From the NCBI GenBank assembly GCA_003996215.1, contig QJPP01000850.1, forward strand, positions 124,001 to 188,000: DNA of 64,000 nt, given 5' to 3'. The position numbers and the translations under genes are program-made. Below are positions 12,015-23,536 of this stretch, piece after piece. Every line of letters begins with the position of its first letter. Position 1 is the first letter of the stretch. The notes beneath the pieces were generated by a model. It saw nothing but the letters and a program-made list of their open reading frames with translations, was not told the DNA's origin and did no database searches. Source of the stretch: Jaltomata sinuosa. Its lineage: Eukaryota; Streptophyta; Magnoliopsida; Solanales; Solanaceae.

Positions 12015-13528
12015 ACCTTTATCACCACATCCACCCAGTGCTAAGTACTACTCCCAACTGAATATATAAGTAACTGACATACTGGATATCTCAAAATACT
12101 GATTTTCTGATAATGCCAAGGAATACTGAGATTTAAATCATGTAATTCTGAATAACTGGGCATCTATCTAAAAAATTATGAAATATAAACTGATCGGATG
12201 TTCATAAACCACCATCCTAAGAAATTGAATTACTGTTAACAATTTAAGAATCTAAAATAAATATGCAATATAAACTCATAGTTCAAAGTCATGGGTTAGA
12301 CAATATGCTGAGGGTTTGAGGACCAATTCCATAGTCAAAATCATCATGAGGAAACTTAAACTTGTTTAGTCTGAATGCTGATAAGTCAAACTGAATTCTA
12401 AAGGAAAAGTTAGATTATGAGAAAATACTCTAAAAATCAAACTAAAACTTGCTTCTTCCAAAAATCTTGGGTTTTGAAATCTTTTGCAAGAATTCATGAA
12501 AAAATCATTCTAACAAGGGTAGTAGTTATGTAGAATCATCAAGAAATCAAATTCATAGTGAAACACATATTTGGGTAAGAACCCTATAATCATAACTTGT
12601 AAAATCATGTTGAAATCTGAAACATTGGGCATGAGGGTGAAAGGAAACCCTCATTGAAAACTCACATACCTGAAACTTGAAGAATATAGACTAGAATTGA
12701 TGTTTGAAGCTTTGGGGAGGAAGTCCTAGGTCTGTGGCTTGAAAGGGAGCGTTCTTTTTTTTTCCTGAAGCTTGAATCGATGGAATGAGAAAAATTACTC
12801 TAACTCTGATTCCACTCCCTCAAAATATGCTTAAAATGACCAAAAATTGGAATTAAAAGCAAGGTTAGAAAGTATAAAATACCCCTAAGAAATCTATGTA
12901 AAAACTACTAAAAAAACTCATCGCCAAGTTCCACAGACATTAACCACAGCCCGTGGAATGAACCATGGTCCGTGGAATTGGGGTCGTCGTTCCTGGGCAT
13001 TTTTCTATCCTCTGGACTGATTTCCAAGAGGTGAAACCATGGTCTGTAGTTTGATCCATGAGCCATGGATCAACCTTGTGAATCTCAGGCCAAAAACTGA
13101 TCTGAAAGTTCATTTTCACGGAGGCAAACCATGGGTCGTTGTTTGATCCACGAGCCGTGGATGCCTCTCATGGTTGTTGTCTGTCATTTTGACAGACAAA
13201 CTCCTTTTAGTAAAACACTGATAACATTTTACTCCAGACTCATATTAATGCGTGGTCAGTGGCATTGGAAACAAGACTCAAAAATCATTAATTTGGTGGG
13301 TACTAGGCTACCTAAAACATCATATTTTAGCAGTTATAGTCATTTGAAGTTGATCCTAGTTTAGTCTTACATGAAAACTTCTTTTGTTGGGGTGCTTTAA
13401 ACTTGACTTGCTTATAGGAGTTTCTTATGAACATGATTCTCACCAAAACACTTCTCATATTAAGGAATTGATCATGAAACCTATTAAAAGTGGTTCGGGT
13501 CTTAGCTTAGAATTTTTGGGGTGTTACA
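12015..13528 (-). repeat. 5' LTR of minus-strand gypsy element, proximal piece
   Basis: On the minus strand it starts TGTAACACCCCAAAAATTC at 13528. U3 holds a cluster of CCACGG/CCGTGG motifs (about 12930-13185), including CCACGAGCCGTGG at 13148-13160, the same motif as in the LTRs of the element inserted here. A donor-like CAG|GTATGTGAG lies on the minus strand at 12670/12669. It continues at 3461-4663. Confidence 0.65.
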
Positions 13529-14919
13529 GAAGAGTACCTTTCAAACGCAGGTTCATTTGAGAAGAGAGATGGTTCATTTGAGCCTCTTAGTACTTGATTG
13601 ATGCCGAGTGTGACCTCACCATTTGATGAAGAGTGTATACCTTACTTTTTAAGTCTTTCACATTAGATTCAACTTTTTTCAACACTTCAGATAAAATGTC
13701 TTCAAACTTGGAATGTACGAGGTTACTCACACTTGGTTGATAAGGAGACACATCGGCTTTTAGGGGAGGCACATAAGAATTAGCACTTCCGTAATTGTAA
13801 CATTTATTGTCTCTCTCATGTTCTCACCATTTACCTTCATTGTCTTTACCCTTCTCCCTGTCCCTCCATTGAGTGCCCTTGTCTCAGTTCCAACCTTGAA
13901 TATTGTCTCTCAGACGCCAAGGACCTTAGTTGGTACCTTGATATCTGGGTCGAGAAATCACTGCTGAAAAACAAGCTTCCTCATCCATAGGGGCTTAAAA
14001 ACCTTGCACTTGAGCTTTTAAACCATAAGTACACATGGCATTCACACTTTTAGTCAAATCTCCAATCATATATTTGACTAATAAGTCAATTTGAGTCATC
14101 ATTTTGGTCGTAGTCTCATCTCTTTCCTACTCCTTTCTCCTCATCTCACGATTCATAATAGATTAAGTAACACTATGAGACATCGACTTCTCTAGTATGC
14201 CAAGCCCTATTGGTTTTTGTCATTCAATCTAAAAGAGCCGCATCGAGACCATAGTTTTAGTCCATAAGTGTTCCACCTGCGATGTTATTTTCCAATGATT
14301 TGTTCATAGAGTCTAGATATTGATAGAAGCTTTGAAAAAGGACCCTATTGGGAAAACTATAGTTCGGACACAATGATAGCTTCTTCTTGAATCTCATCCA
14401 TACTTCATGTAATGGTTCATTTTATAGTTGTCGGAAATTGTTGATATCATCCCTAAACTGCATCATCAGAGAAAGTGGGGAAAATCTCACCAAGAAGGCT
14501 TCAACTAGTCAGTTCCAAGTTGCAATAGAGCCCTTCAGGAGCCCCTTAAGCCACGTTGTTGCTTCCCCTATTAGGGAGAATGGGAAAAATCAGAGTCACA
14601 TTAAATCTTGAGATATATTATGAATTTTGAAAGGCTGACATATTTTGATAAAGTTTCGGATATATTAGTTGGCATCTTCGTGAGCCAGCTCTCCAAAAAG
14701 TCTTTTTATTTGTATCAAAGAAACCATCGTGCTTGTCTGGAACACAAAATTTCCAACAGTTGGGGGTAGGCGGATTGCACCCATAGCGCCATAGACAATG
14801 GGTCTATCTTCCACGTCCATAAATCCGTTCACACTTTCTTGATAACCCACTTGGTGCATAGGTAACCTATTAGAAACAACACAAAAACAAAAAAGTAAAA
14901 GAGAACAAACACTCAACAA
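13529..14919 (-). pseudogene. Athila-type gag, broken, minus strand
   Basis: Read on the minus strand, the N-terminal part (from the Met at about 14859; open frame 14919-14665) runs into LFGELAHEDAN, then an RLRLFPFSL-type stretch and a FRQLYNEPLHE-like segment. These match, in order, the DDPNQHLMNF, RLRLFPLSLSDEA and FRQQPHEALHET segments of the gag of copies A-C. Further on, 13772-13587 matches their coiled-coil-like linker (LKKVESNVKDLKSKV versus LLKVESIDSGVKEIR). Stops and frameshifts break it repeatedly. It is cut at 13528 by insertion of the minus-strand LTR, so its pol is not adjacent. Gag would form the particle core; this copy cannot. Confidence 0.7.
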
Positions 14920-14963
14920 AAGTGAATTAAACGATAATCAAATGGTAAATCAAGAACCATTCC

Positions 14964-14983
14964 CCAGCAATGGCACAATTTTT
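14964..14983 (-). other. leader with decayed tRNA-Asp-type PBS, minus strand
   Basis: On the minus strand the LTR end is followed by TTGTGCCATTGCTGGGGA, a decayed form of TGGCGCCGTTGCCGGGGA, which is complementary to the 3' end of tRNA-Asp. That is the primer type expected for Athila-like elements. Confidence 0.6.
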
Positions 14984-15811
14984 GATGACGTTCAAAAGCA
15001 CTCTCCTATAGGAGGTTGTAATGATCTCCAAGCAAAATAAGTAAGTAACCCAATGGGATGTTGGGGTCGAATCCATGGAGAATGGGACTATTGTTTTCCA
15101 CTAGATGACAAAGTTCAATTCAATAGCATGAGCAATTGTTCGAGCAATTTTAAAGTAAAGTTGGGGTAAAAGGTTTGGAAATTATTAAAACACAAGCATG
15201 AGAGAATAACGTAAACATAATTTAAGTAATCAAGAGAATAAGAACTAGGGGTATGCTTCCGATAGGATTCTACAATGAGATGGAGAATTAATTAATCATG
15301 CAAACTTTCAAATAAAGATATGGGTAGCTTGGTTCGAGCTATATTTGATAGTCCTTCGACCCTCCAAATATATGTACCATGGTCTTTGCTCAGGAACCAT
15401 AGCTTTACTTTAGACCAACAAATTAATACTTGGGTGAATCAAACTATCTCTAGATTTAATTTTTAGATGAGAATTTCCTTCAATCAAACTATTTCTAGCC
15501 TTAATCTATGGTGAAATTATCAAATGTCCACTATTGAATTCTTACCCAATTATTGAACTCCTCTTTCTAGCAAGTACAAAATTAGTAAACTCAATCAATG
15601 TTTGCTACCATCAATTTTATAATTAAACCATGAAGAATTCAATAGACCCATATTAAATAATCTATTATAAGCACAATTAATCAATACCCATACCTAAATT
15701 CAAATAGATATCATACACATATCCCTAGAATAGAATTTAACTGCTCATATTAAAGGAACAAGAGAATATACCAAATGGGTTTCCCAAAATTACATTCATA
15801 TTATAAGCTGA
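14984..15811 (-). repeat. Athila-type 5' LTR, minus strand, distal piece
   Basis: On the minus strand it ends ..ACGTCATCA at 14984, just before the PBS. It is split by the Tekay element and continues at 26104-26704, where it starts TGATGAGAAT. The ends TGATGA and TCATCA are exact inverted repeats. The joined LTR is about 1.4 kb, close to the 1.3-1.5 kb LTRs of copies A-C. Confidence 0.65.
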
Positions 15812-18380
15812 TGTAACATCCCGTATTCTGCATATACTAGTCCTATTCATATATCACTTGATATAGCCTTGTTGTATAGGTGAGGGACCGAGTTTCTTAT
15901 ATGAGCAGTGATAGTTTAATGTGTATTGGGAGGTGTTGTAATGCCCTATTCAGTTCAGCACGTAAACGGCCAAGTTAACCTCGACAAAAGTATTTAAACT
16001 CGAGATGGTAAGGTTGTATTTGAGTAAATATTTAGGGTGAAGTTTTAAGTTAAAGCAAAAGGGATTAGAAATTAGAAAATAGAATAAAATAAGTGAGCTG
16101 CTTGCTTGACTTAACTAAGCTAGTAGGTGACAAGTAGGTGCATCACCTACTTTGACTTATTGACCAGCCTAAAGAACTAGGTAGGTGCATCACCTACTAA
16201 GACTATTTTGACTAGCTTAGAGGGCCAAGTACACCCATCACCCACTTGAATAAATTTTGGCCCAAAGAAGTGAAAGAAAGGGAAAGAATTGGCAGCCAAG
16301 GCCCAATAAGGTTAAGTCCAACAAAGCCCATGTAAAATGGCCAAGTAGGTGTATCACCTTCTTGACATTTTGTGGCTCAAAATGAGCAAGGAAAGTCGGC
16401 CAAAGCAGCCCCCCTTTAAAGGGGTTAAGACCAGCTCATTTCACTCATTTTAACTTGAAAAAAAATAGATTTTAGAAGTTCTTTCTTTCTCTCTCTCTTA
16501 GCTTCACATAGCAGCCATAAAATACCATTAGGGTTCTTAAGTATTCTCCCTCTTTTCAAGCTAAGTTGAAGGGGAGTTCAAGCTCTTGAAGAAGTACAAG
16601 TTAGGAGGACAGATTTTCAGAATTTAAGGTAAAGTTACTGCCCATTTTTACCCCTTTTTATATGCAAGTTTGATGAAGAATTCTGTATGTGTTTGTGTCA
16701 AGAACCATGGGGTAGTGATTGGAATCCTTGAGTTAAAAATACTTTCTTATTATGTTGAAGGATGTTTGGGATTGTTTTAGGAGCGGTTTTATGTGTATAT
16801 ATTTGGGACAGCTTGGTTGAACTTGTAAAAGGGTGTGTGAAGTTGTATTGAAGTATGGAAGGAGGGTGTGGTAATACACCACTTAATTGGGTGTTATGTT
16901 AACTTGCTGCCTGCACACCTTTGTATGTTGTTTGGTATATGTTGTGAAGTCGGAAGAGCTTCAAGGGACCTTATGAGAAGGTCGTACAGTATGTAGATAT
17001 GTTTAGAGGAGAAGAGGTGAAAGGAACACTCTTGGTTTGATCAATTACGAGCTTACTGCCTAGTTACTGATTTAGTGGGATCAAGTAGCCCAAATTGGTT
17101 AACTAGCTACTAATACTAGTTTTGCCACGTATTTCATTGTAGATAAATAATCTGAAAGGGGGAAGCTTAATTCGTTGTAATATCCGAGTTACACAACAAG
17201 GTATGTAAGGTTTCTCAGTTTCATATTCCTTGGCATGAACTCTTATATTTGTGTTGTTACCAACGAAGTGAGTTTCCTAGTAAAGGTACTTTCAACAGCA
17301 AGCTTTGTGAGTTATTCTCTAAGCCAAATGAGGTTCAGTGTATCATATAAGCTCCTAAATAGTACGTTGATGTTACGTTTGCTCCTTATATCATTGTTAC
17401 TGCCTTAAGTGCATGTTCACATGTCTTCTACTACTGGTCCATAGTTTTGAGCTCAATAAAGGTTACAACCACCAAAGTAACAATCTCAAAGATTAAAGAA
17501 ACTAAATGAAGTAATCTGTATATGTGTGGGTGGCAGCCCAGGGGTGAAAGCCTAGCATGGGTCGATCCCTATTTGTGTACTTATGGGTGGCAGCCTAGGG
17601 GCGAAAGCCTAGCATGGGTCGATCCCAATTTGTATATTTATGAGGGTAGCATCCCAGGGGTTAAATTGCCTAGCATGGGACTCCTCTTCTACCACTGATC
17701 AGTTGGTCACGTGTATTACATGCCTTAAAATAATCATAAAGCAAAGAAGAGTAACCAAAGAACGTAATATACATGATTTCACAAGTGTAAGCAAATGTGA
17801 TCTTCTGTTCTTATTTACATGTTTATGCACTGATACCTGATTCTATTTGAGCTCTTGTTTACATATGGTTTACTTTATGCCTTACATATTCAGTACATTC
17901 TCTCGTACTGACGTCCCTCATGGGGACGCTGCATTTCATGCCGCAGGCACATGTACTCTGGCTAGTAGACCTCCCCAGTAGGAGCACAGGACACTCGGCT
18001 GCTGTTGGTGAGCTCCAGGTTGATTCGGGGCTTTACCGAGTCTTTGGTATATATTTTGGGTATTGTATAGTTAAGGGTAAGGCGGGGCCCTGTCCCGACC
18101 TAAACTAAGTTTGTCTATCTTGTAGAGGCTTTGTAGACCAATGTTAAAGTAAAACTTAGTTATGTCTTTGCTCTTAACAGTTGTGGCCTCAATGGCCAGA
18201 TCGTGTACATAAGTTTTGGGCCTATCTATGTTGGTCTTGTTATTCAGGCAGCTTATCTATAGTCAAAGCTTCTTAATTGTCATAGTTATATGCATGATGA
18301 ATCACAGGTTATAAGTTGGTTCTCTCGGGCCTTTAGGGCATCGAGTGCCTGTCCGTCTAAATGTAATTTGAGGCGTGACA
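15812..18380 (+). repeat. 5' LTR of the Tekay element
   Basis: It runs TGTAACATCCCG...GGCGTGACA. U3 contains GTAGGTGCATCACCTAC twice (16134-16150, 16181-16197), each a perfect 7-bp inverted repeat, plus two degenerate copies to about 16360. A TTTAAAG-type TATA candidate follows at about 16409. Donor-like sites are AAG|GTAAAG at 16629 and AAG|GTATGT at about 17202. The R/U5 region has GTACTGACGTCCC followed by a GC-rich hairpin near 17928-17947. Confidence 0.92.
17528..17700 (+). repeat. 57-bp tandem repeat inside the LTR
   Basis: Two units begin at 17528 and 17585 (GGGTGGCAGCC...), and a shorter, diverged third begins near 17644. The same array is in the 3' LTR at 25251 and 25308, so it predates this insertion. 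Confidence 0.8.
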
Positions 18381-18384
18381 AAAG

Positions 18385-18399
18385 TGGTATCAGAGCAGG
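18385..18399 (+). other. primer binding site (initiator tRNA-Met)
   Basis: TGGTATCAGAGCAGG, four bases after the 5' LTR, is complementary to the 3' end of initiator tRNA-Met. Confidence 0.85.
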
Positions 18400-18593
18400 T
18401 CATCCTAGGGAGTCTACAAAGCCGTGTCTATGTAGAGTCTTGCTTATGGGTGTGTTGTGCACCACATCTATAAACAGGAGGCTACGGGACATTTAGGAGT
18501 TGTCTCTTTTTCTTCATCTCTTAGATCGTGCAATAGAGCCAATGTTATAGGTTTATCGTATCTAACCTTTAAATTGTTTTCATTATAGCAAAA

Positions 18594-21500
18594 ATGCCGG
18601 TTACTAGGAAAAGTAAGAGTACTGGTAAGCAAGTAGATGTGGATACTGGAGAAGGGACCAGCGAATCACCACCTAGACGAGCTAATCAAAGTGAGGCTCA
18701 AATGTCTTCATCACGGACTTCCTCCACTCCTCCGTCTCCAGAAGAGCTAAGGAGGGCAGCAGCACCCCAAGAACCACCGGTTAATGCTACTGACCAAGAT
18801 TTAAAGAATGCAGTCCAATTGTTGACTCGTATACTTGCTGGTCAAGGACAAGGGCAAACAGGTACTAGTGGTGCAAATAGGGAAGCTAGTGTGCGGATAC
18901 GCGATTTCCTTAATTTGGACCCTCTATCATTCACCGGGTCAGATCCTAATGAAGATCCACAAGACTTTATTGATCAAATCCAAAGGACCTTAGATATTAT
19001 GCATGTATCTGGTAAGGAAGCAGTTGAGTTGGCAACATATAGATTAAAAGGTGTGGCTATATTGTGGTACGAAGCTTGGAAACAATCTAGGGGTATAAAT
19101 ACACCTTCAGCTAAATGGAAAGAGTTTAAAAAGGCATTCCTTGACCATTATCTGCCATTGGAGATTCGGGAGGCCCGTGCAACTCAGTTCTTAAATCTTC
19201 ACCAAGGGAATATGAGCGTGAGAGAGTATAGTCTCAAGTTTAATTCTTTGGCCAGGTATGCTCCTAATGTAGTAGCTACTATGGAGGATAGAGTTCATCA
19301 TTACGTGGATAGATTGGATTCATTTCTGGTTAGGGATTGTACTATTGTTGCTTTGAACAAAGATATGGATACAGCAAGGATACAAGTTTTTGCACAAAAG
19401 ATGGAGGATCAAAGGCAAAGGAGAAGGACACAAGAGTCGGAAAAAGGGCAGGCCAAGAGGGCCAGATCTATAGGCCAGTTTACGCCATCCCAAGGTGAGT
19501 TTAGGCCTCGGTTTTCTAATAGACTGTCTAGGCCATCATCTTCCTACTCTATAGGTAGCGCTCCACCTCGGTTTCAAGGGTCTAGGGCTAATCAATTTGG
19601 GCAAAGGAGTGAGAGTCAAGGCTCACAAGTAGCAGGGTACCAAGAACAGGGAAGTGCGACCCAACCAAGACCTCCTAGACAGTCTTGTAAACAATGTGGA
19701 AGAAATCATCCAGGTATATGTCGGCTTGGAACAAATGTTTGTTTTTGGTGTGGTACACCGGGACACATGATGAGAAATTGCCCTCAAAGGGGCATGGGTA
19801 GCATGGCACAACCTACTGGATCGATTGCTGCATCATCATCATCGGTGCCTTCTTTAGGTAGAGGGCCACAGGTGCCTGCAGGTCGTGGTAGAGGTGGTAG
19901 AGGAACTGCTAGTTCTAGTGGAGTTCAAAATCGTACATATGCTCTAGCGGAACGACAAAATTTGGAGGTTTCACCTGATGTGGTTACAGGTACATTGTCC
20001 ATCTTTTCATATAATGTATATGCATTAATTGATCCAGGCTCTACACTATCATATGTAACTCCATTGATTGCTGGAAAGTTTGAAGGAACGCCAGAATTAT
20101 TGGTTAAACCATTTGAAGTATTTACGCCAACTAGCGAGTCTATTATAGCTAGAAAAGTCTATCGTAATTGCATAGTAACTGTTTGTGACCGTAACACATT
20201 GGCTGACCTTGTTGAGCTAGATATGATAGATTTTGACGTTATAATGGGTATGGATTGGTTGGCTTCATGTTATGCCATGGTAGATTGCCGAGCTAAGAGG
20301 GTGAGTTTCCATTTTCCAAAAGAGGCAGTCCTTGAATGGAAAGGTAATGTTGGGACACCAAGAGGTAAGTTTATTTCTTATCTTAAGGCAAAGAAGATGA
20401 TGTCCAAAGGGTACATATGTCATCTAGTGAGAGTGAGAGATATAGATGCGGAGCCACTAGATCTTCAGTCTATTCCAGTGGTAAATGAATTTTCTGATGT
20501 ATTTCCCGAAGAGCTTCCAGGTTTGCCTCCAGAAAGAGAGATAGAGTTTGGTATTGATGTGATTCCAGGTACTCAACCCATCTCCATCCCTCCATATAGG
20601 ATGGCCCCAGCAGAATTACGAGAATTGAAGGAGCAATTAAAAGATTTGTTAGAAAAGGGATTCATAAAGCCTAGTATATCCCCTTGGGGAGCACCAGTTT
20701 TATTTGTACGCAAGAAAGATGGCTCATTGAGAATGTGTATTGACTATCGACAGTTGAATAAGGTGACAATTAAGAACAAATATCCCCTTCCTAGGATTGA
20801 TGATTTGTTTGACCAATTACAGGGTGCTAAGTGTTTCTCGAAGATTGATTTGAGGTCGGGTTATCATCAAGTAAAAGTTAAAGAGAAAGATATACCCAAG
20901 ACAGCTTTCCAAATACGGTATGGTCATTTTGAATTTTTAGTTATGTCATTTAGGCTAACAAATGCACCAACAGCTTTTATGGATTTGATGAATAGGGTGT
21001 TCAAGCCATTCTTGGACGTGTTTGTGATTGTATTCATAGATGATATTTTGGTCTATTCAAGATCAAAGGAGGACCATGCTAATCACTTGTGGCAGGTGTT
21101 ACAGGTTCTTCGTGATCGTAAACTATATGCAAAGTTTTCTAAATGTGAGTTTTGGTTAAAATCTATGGCATTCTTGGGTCATATTGTCTCTGATGAAGGA
21201 ATAAGGGTTGATACTCAAAAGATAGAAGCCGTGAAGAACTGGCCAAGACCTACAACACCTACAGAGGTTCGTAGTTTCCTTGGGTTGGCAAGTTATTATA
21301 GAAGGTTCGTTGAGGGATTTTCCTCTATTTCTGCACCCTTAACAAAGCTAACACACAAGGCAGCCAAGTTCCAATGGAGCGATGCATGCGAAAGAAGCTT
21401 CCAGGAGCTGAAAAATAAGTTGACTTCTACACCTATATTGGTACTTCCAGAAGGCATAGAAGGGTATGCAGTGTATTGTGATGCATCGGGAGTGGGCTTA

Positions 21501-23414
21501 GGATGCGTATTGATGCAGCATGGTAAAGTAATAGCTTATGCCTCAAGACAGTTGCGGCCACATGAGAAAAATTATCCAACCCATGACCTAGAGCTAGCAG
21601 CGGTTGTATTTGCTTTAAAGATATGGCGCCACTACTTGTATGGGGTTCATGTTGACATATATACGGACCATAAGAGCTTGCAATATATCTTTAAGCAGAA
21701 GGATCTGAATCTGAGGCAGCGAAGATGGCTTGAGTTATTAAAAGATTATGATGTTGATATCTTGTATCATCCGGGGAAAGCAAATGTGGTGGCCGATGCT
21801 TTAAGTCGTAGGACAATGGCAAACACCTATGGGCAGTCCATGGAAAGACAAAGAATAGCTAAGGATCTATACCAACTAGCTAGCTTGGGGGTTCGCCTTC
21901 TTGAATCTCAAGATGAAGGGATTATTGTTCAAAATGCAGCAGAATCCTCATTAGTAGTCGAAGTAAAAGAGAAGCAATATAAGGATCCTATTCTATTACA
22001 GCTTAAGGAGAATGTACAAAAAGGGGTGACAAAGGCATTTGAGCTTACGCAAAACAAAGTACTCCAGTGCCAAAACAGATTGTGTGTGCCTAATATAGAT
22101 GGACTAAGGGAGAGAATTATGACAGAAGCACATCATTCAAGATATTCTATCCATCCGGGCTCAACTAAAATGTATCATGACTTGAAAGGAGTGTATTGGT
22201 GGAGTGACATGAAGAAGAACATTGCAGAATTTGTTTCTCAATGTCCAAATTGTCAACAAGTTAAAGTAGAGCACCAAAAGCCTGGAGGTTATATGCAACA
22301 TATAGACCTTCCAATTTGGAAGTGGGACATGATCAACATGGATTTTGTCACTGGTCTGCCTCGCTCATTTCGGAAGTTTGACTCCATATGGGTGATAGTT
22401 GATAGACTCACCAAATCAGCCCACTTTTTGCCGGTTAAGGCTACTTATACAGTTGAAGAGTATGCAAGGTTGTATATTAAAGATATAGTTCGGCTACATG
22501 GAATCCCAATCTCTATTATATCTGATAGGGAAGCTCAATTCACTGTGAATTTTTGGAAATCATTTCAGAAGAGTTTGGGAACACAAGTGAATTTAAGTAC
22601 GGCCTTTCACCCTCAAACGGATGGTCAGGCAGAACGTACAATCCAAACACTTGAGGATATGTTACGAGCTTGTGTATTGGACTTTAAAGGTAGCTGGGAT
22701 GACCATTTACCACTTATTAAGTTTTCTTACAACAATAGCTACCATTCAAGTATCAAAATGGCACCTTATGAAGCTTTATATGGGAGGAAGTGTAGATCAC
22801 CAATCGGATGGTTTGAAGTGGGTGAAACTACCTTATTTGGGCCAGATCTTGTTCATCAAGCTATGGAAAAAGTTAAGGTGATACAACAGCGGCTGGCAAC
22901 GGCTCAAAGTCGATACAAATCATATGCAGATATTAGAAGAAGAGGGCTGGAGTTTGCTATAGGAGATTGGGTATTTTTGAAGGTGTCACCAATGAAAGGG
23001 GTGATGAGATTTGGTAAAAAGGGAAAGTTAAGTCCACGCTATATAGGGCCATATAATATTATTCGAAGAGTTGGCCAAGTCGCATATGAGTTAGAGCTAC
23101 CCCGAGAGCTTTCAACTGTCCATCCGGTATTTCATGTCTCAATGCTTCGAAAGTGTATAGGTGACCCATCTCGTATTACTCCTACTGAAGATGTACAAGT
23201 TATGGGAGATCTCACTTATAAAGAAGTACCCATTGCTATTCTGGATCGCCAAGTTAAGAGGCTAAGAAATAAGGAAGTAGCTTCCGTAAAAGTACTGTGG
23301 AGAAACCAACAAGTAGAAGAAGTTACATGGGAAGCGGAAGAAGCGATGAAATCCAAGTATCCTCATCTATTTCAGTCCGATGAGAAAGGTGGAAGTGTCG
23401 AGTTGAGGCATTAA
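18594..23414 (+). CDS. Gag-Pol polyprotein, Tekay/Del chromovirus, full length
   Basis: One 1606-residue frame carries all the activities for copying and integrating the element. Gag core is at about 104-240, with a CCHC knuckle at 383-396 (C-F-W-C-G-T-P-G-H). The aspartic protease has D480-P-G-S. RT spans about 640-830 with F-I-D-D at D816-D817. RNase H starts at D963 (Y-C-D-A-S-G). Integrase has an HHCC-type zinc domain at about 1180-1220, catalytic D1250, D1311 and E1347 (D-35-E spacing), then a GPY/F module and a chromodomain-like tail (about 1543-1593), which in chromoviruses guides integration to heterochromatin. ATG 18594 is the first in frame, just after a pyrimidine-AG tract. Two odd residues are FRLTNAP for the usual FGLTNAP in RT and SDREAQF for SDRGxQF in integrase. 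The frame is otherwise intact. Confidence 0.95.
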   Translation: MPVTRKSKSTGKQVDVDTGEGTSESPPRRANQSEAQMSSSRTSSTPPSPEELRRAAAPQEPPVNATDQDLKNAVQLLTRILAGQGQGQTGTSGANREASVRIRDFLNLDPLSFTGSDPNEDPQDFIDQIQRTLDIMHVSGKEAVELATYRLKGVAILWYEAWKQSRGINTPSAKWKEFKKAFLDHYLPLEIREARATQFLNLHQGNMSVREYSLKFNSLARYAPNVVATMEDRVHHYVDRLDSFLVRDCTIVALNKDMDTARIQVFAQKMEDQRQRRRTQESEKGQAKRARSIGQFTPSQGEFRPRFSNRLSRPSSSYSIGSAPPRFQGSRANQFGQRSESQGSQVAGYQEQGSATQPRPPRQSCKQCGRNHPGICRLGTNVCFWCGTPGHMMRNCPQRGMGSMAQPTGSIAASSSSVPSLGRGPQVPAGRGRGGRGTASSSGVQNRTYALAERQNLEVSPDVVTGTLSIFSYNVYALIDPGSTLSYVTPLIAGKFEGTPELLVKPFEVFTPTSESIIARKVYRNCIVTVCDRNTLADLVELDMIDFDVIMGMDWLASCYAMVDCRAKRVSFHFPKEAVLEWKGNVGTPRGKFISYLKAKKMMSKGYICHLVRVRDIDAEPLDLQSIPVVNEFSDVFPEELPGLPPEREIEFGIDVIPGTQPISIPPYRMAPAELRELKEQLKDLLEKGFIKPSISPWGAPVLFVRKKDGSLRMCIDYRQLNKVTIKNKYPLPRIDDLFDQLQGAKCFSKIDLRSGYHQVKVKEKDIPKTAFQIRYGHFEFLVMSFRLTNAPTAFMDLMNRVFKPFLDVFVIVFIDDILVYSRSKEDHANHLWQVLQVLRDRKLYAKFSKCEFWLKSMAFLGHIVSDEGIRVDTQKIEAVKNWPRPTTPTEVRSFLGLASYYRRFVEGFSSISAPLTKLTHKAAKFQWSDACERSFQELKNKLTSTPILVLPEGIEGYAVYCDASGVGLGCVLMQHGKVIAYASRQLRPHEKNYPTHDLELAAVVFALKIWRHYLYGVHVDIYTDHKSLQYIFKQKDLNLRQRRWLELLKDYDVDILYHPGKANVVADALSRRTMANTYGQSMERQRIAKDLYQLASLGVRLLESQDEGIIVQNAAESSLVVEVKEKQYKDPILLQLKENVQKGVTKAFELTQNKVLQCQNRLCVPNIDGLRERIMTEAHHSRYSIHPGSTKMYHDLKGVYWWSDMKKNIAEFVSQCPNCQQVKVEHQKPGGYMQHIDLPIWKWDMINMDFVTGLPRSFRKFDSIWVIVDRLTKSAHFLPVKATYTVEEYARLYIKDIVRLHGIPISIISDREAQFTVNFWKSFQKSLGTQVNLSTAFHPQTDGQAERTIQTLEDMLRACVLDFKGSWDDHLPLIKFSYNNSYHSSIKMAPYEALYGRKCRSPIGWFEVGETTLFGPDLVHQAMEKVKVIQQRLATAQSRYKSYADIRRRGLEFAIGDWVFLKVSPMKGVMRFGKKGKLSPRYIGPYNIIRRVGQVAYELELPRELSTVHPVFHVSMLRKCIGDPSRITPTEDVQVMGDLTYKEVPIAILDRQVKRLRNKEVASVKVLWRNQQVEEVTWEAEEAMKSKYPHLFQSDEKGGSVELRH

Positions 23415-23523
23415 CGAGTAAGTATAAGTCTATATATATTATCTGTCTAATAGTGGTACTTAACTTAGGCTTGAGCTTGTTTGGGCTGGTTAACTTTAAT
23501 ATCATTCGAGGACGAATGTTCCT

Positions 23524-23536
23524 AAGAAGGGGAGGA
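23524..23536 (+). other. polypurine tract
   Basis: AAGAAGGGGAGGA directly abuts the 3' LTR start (TGTAACATCCC at 23537). Confidence 0.85.

Noticed and set aside
17640..18108. Small open frames repeated at 25363-25831
   Set aside because: They recur only because the two LTRs are copies; the DNA is LTR U5 with tandem repeats, not coding.
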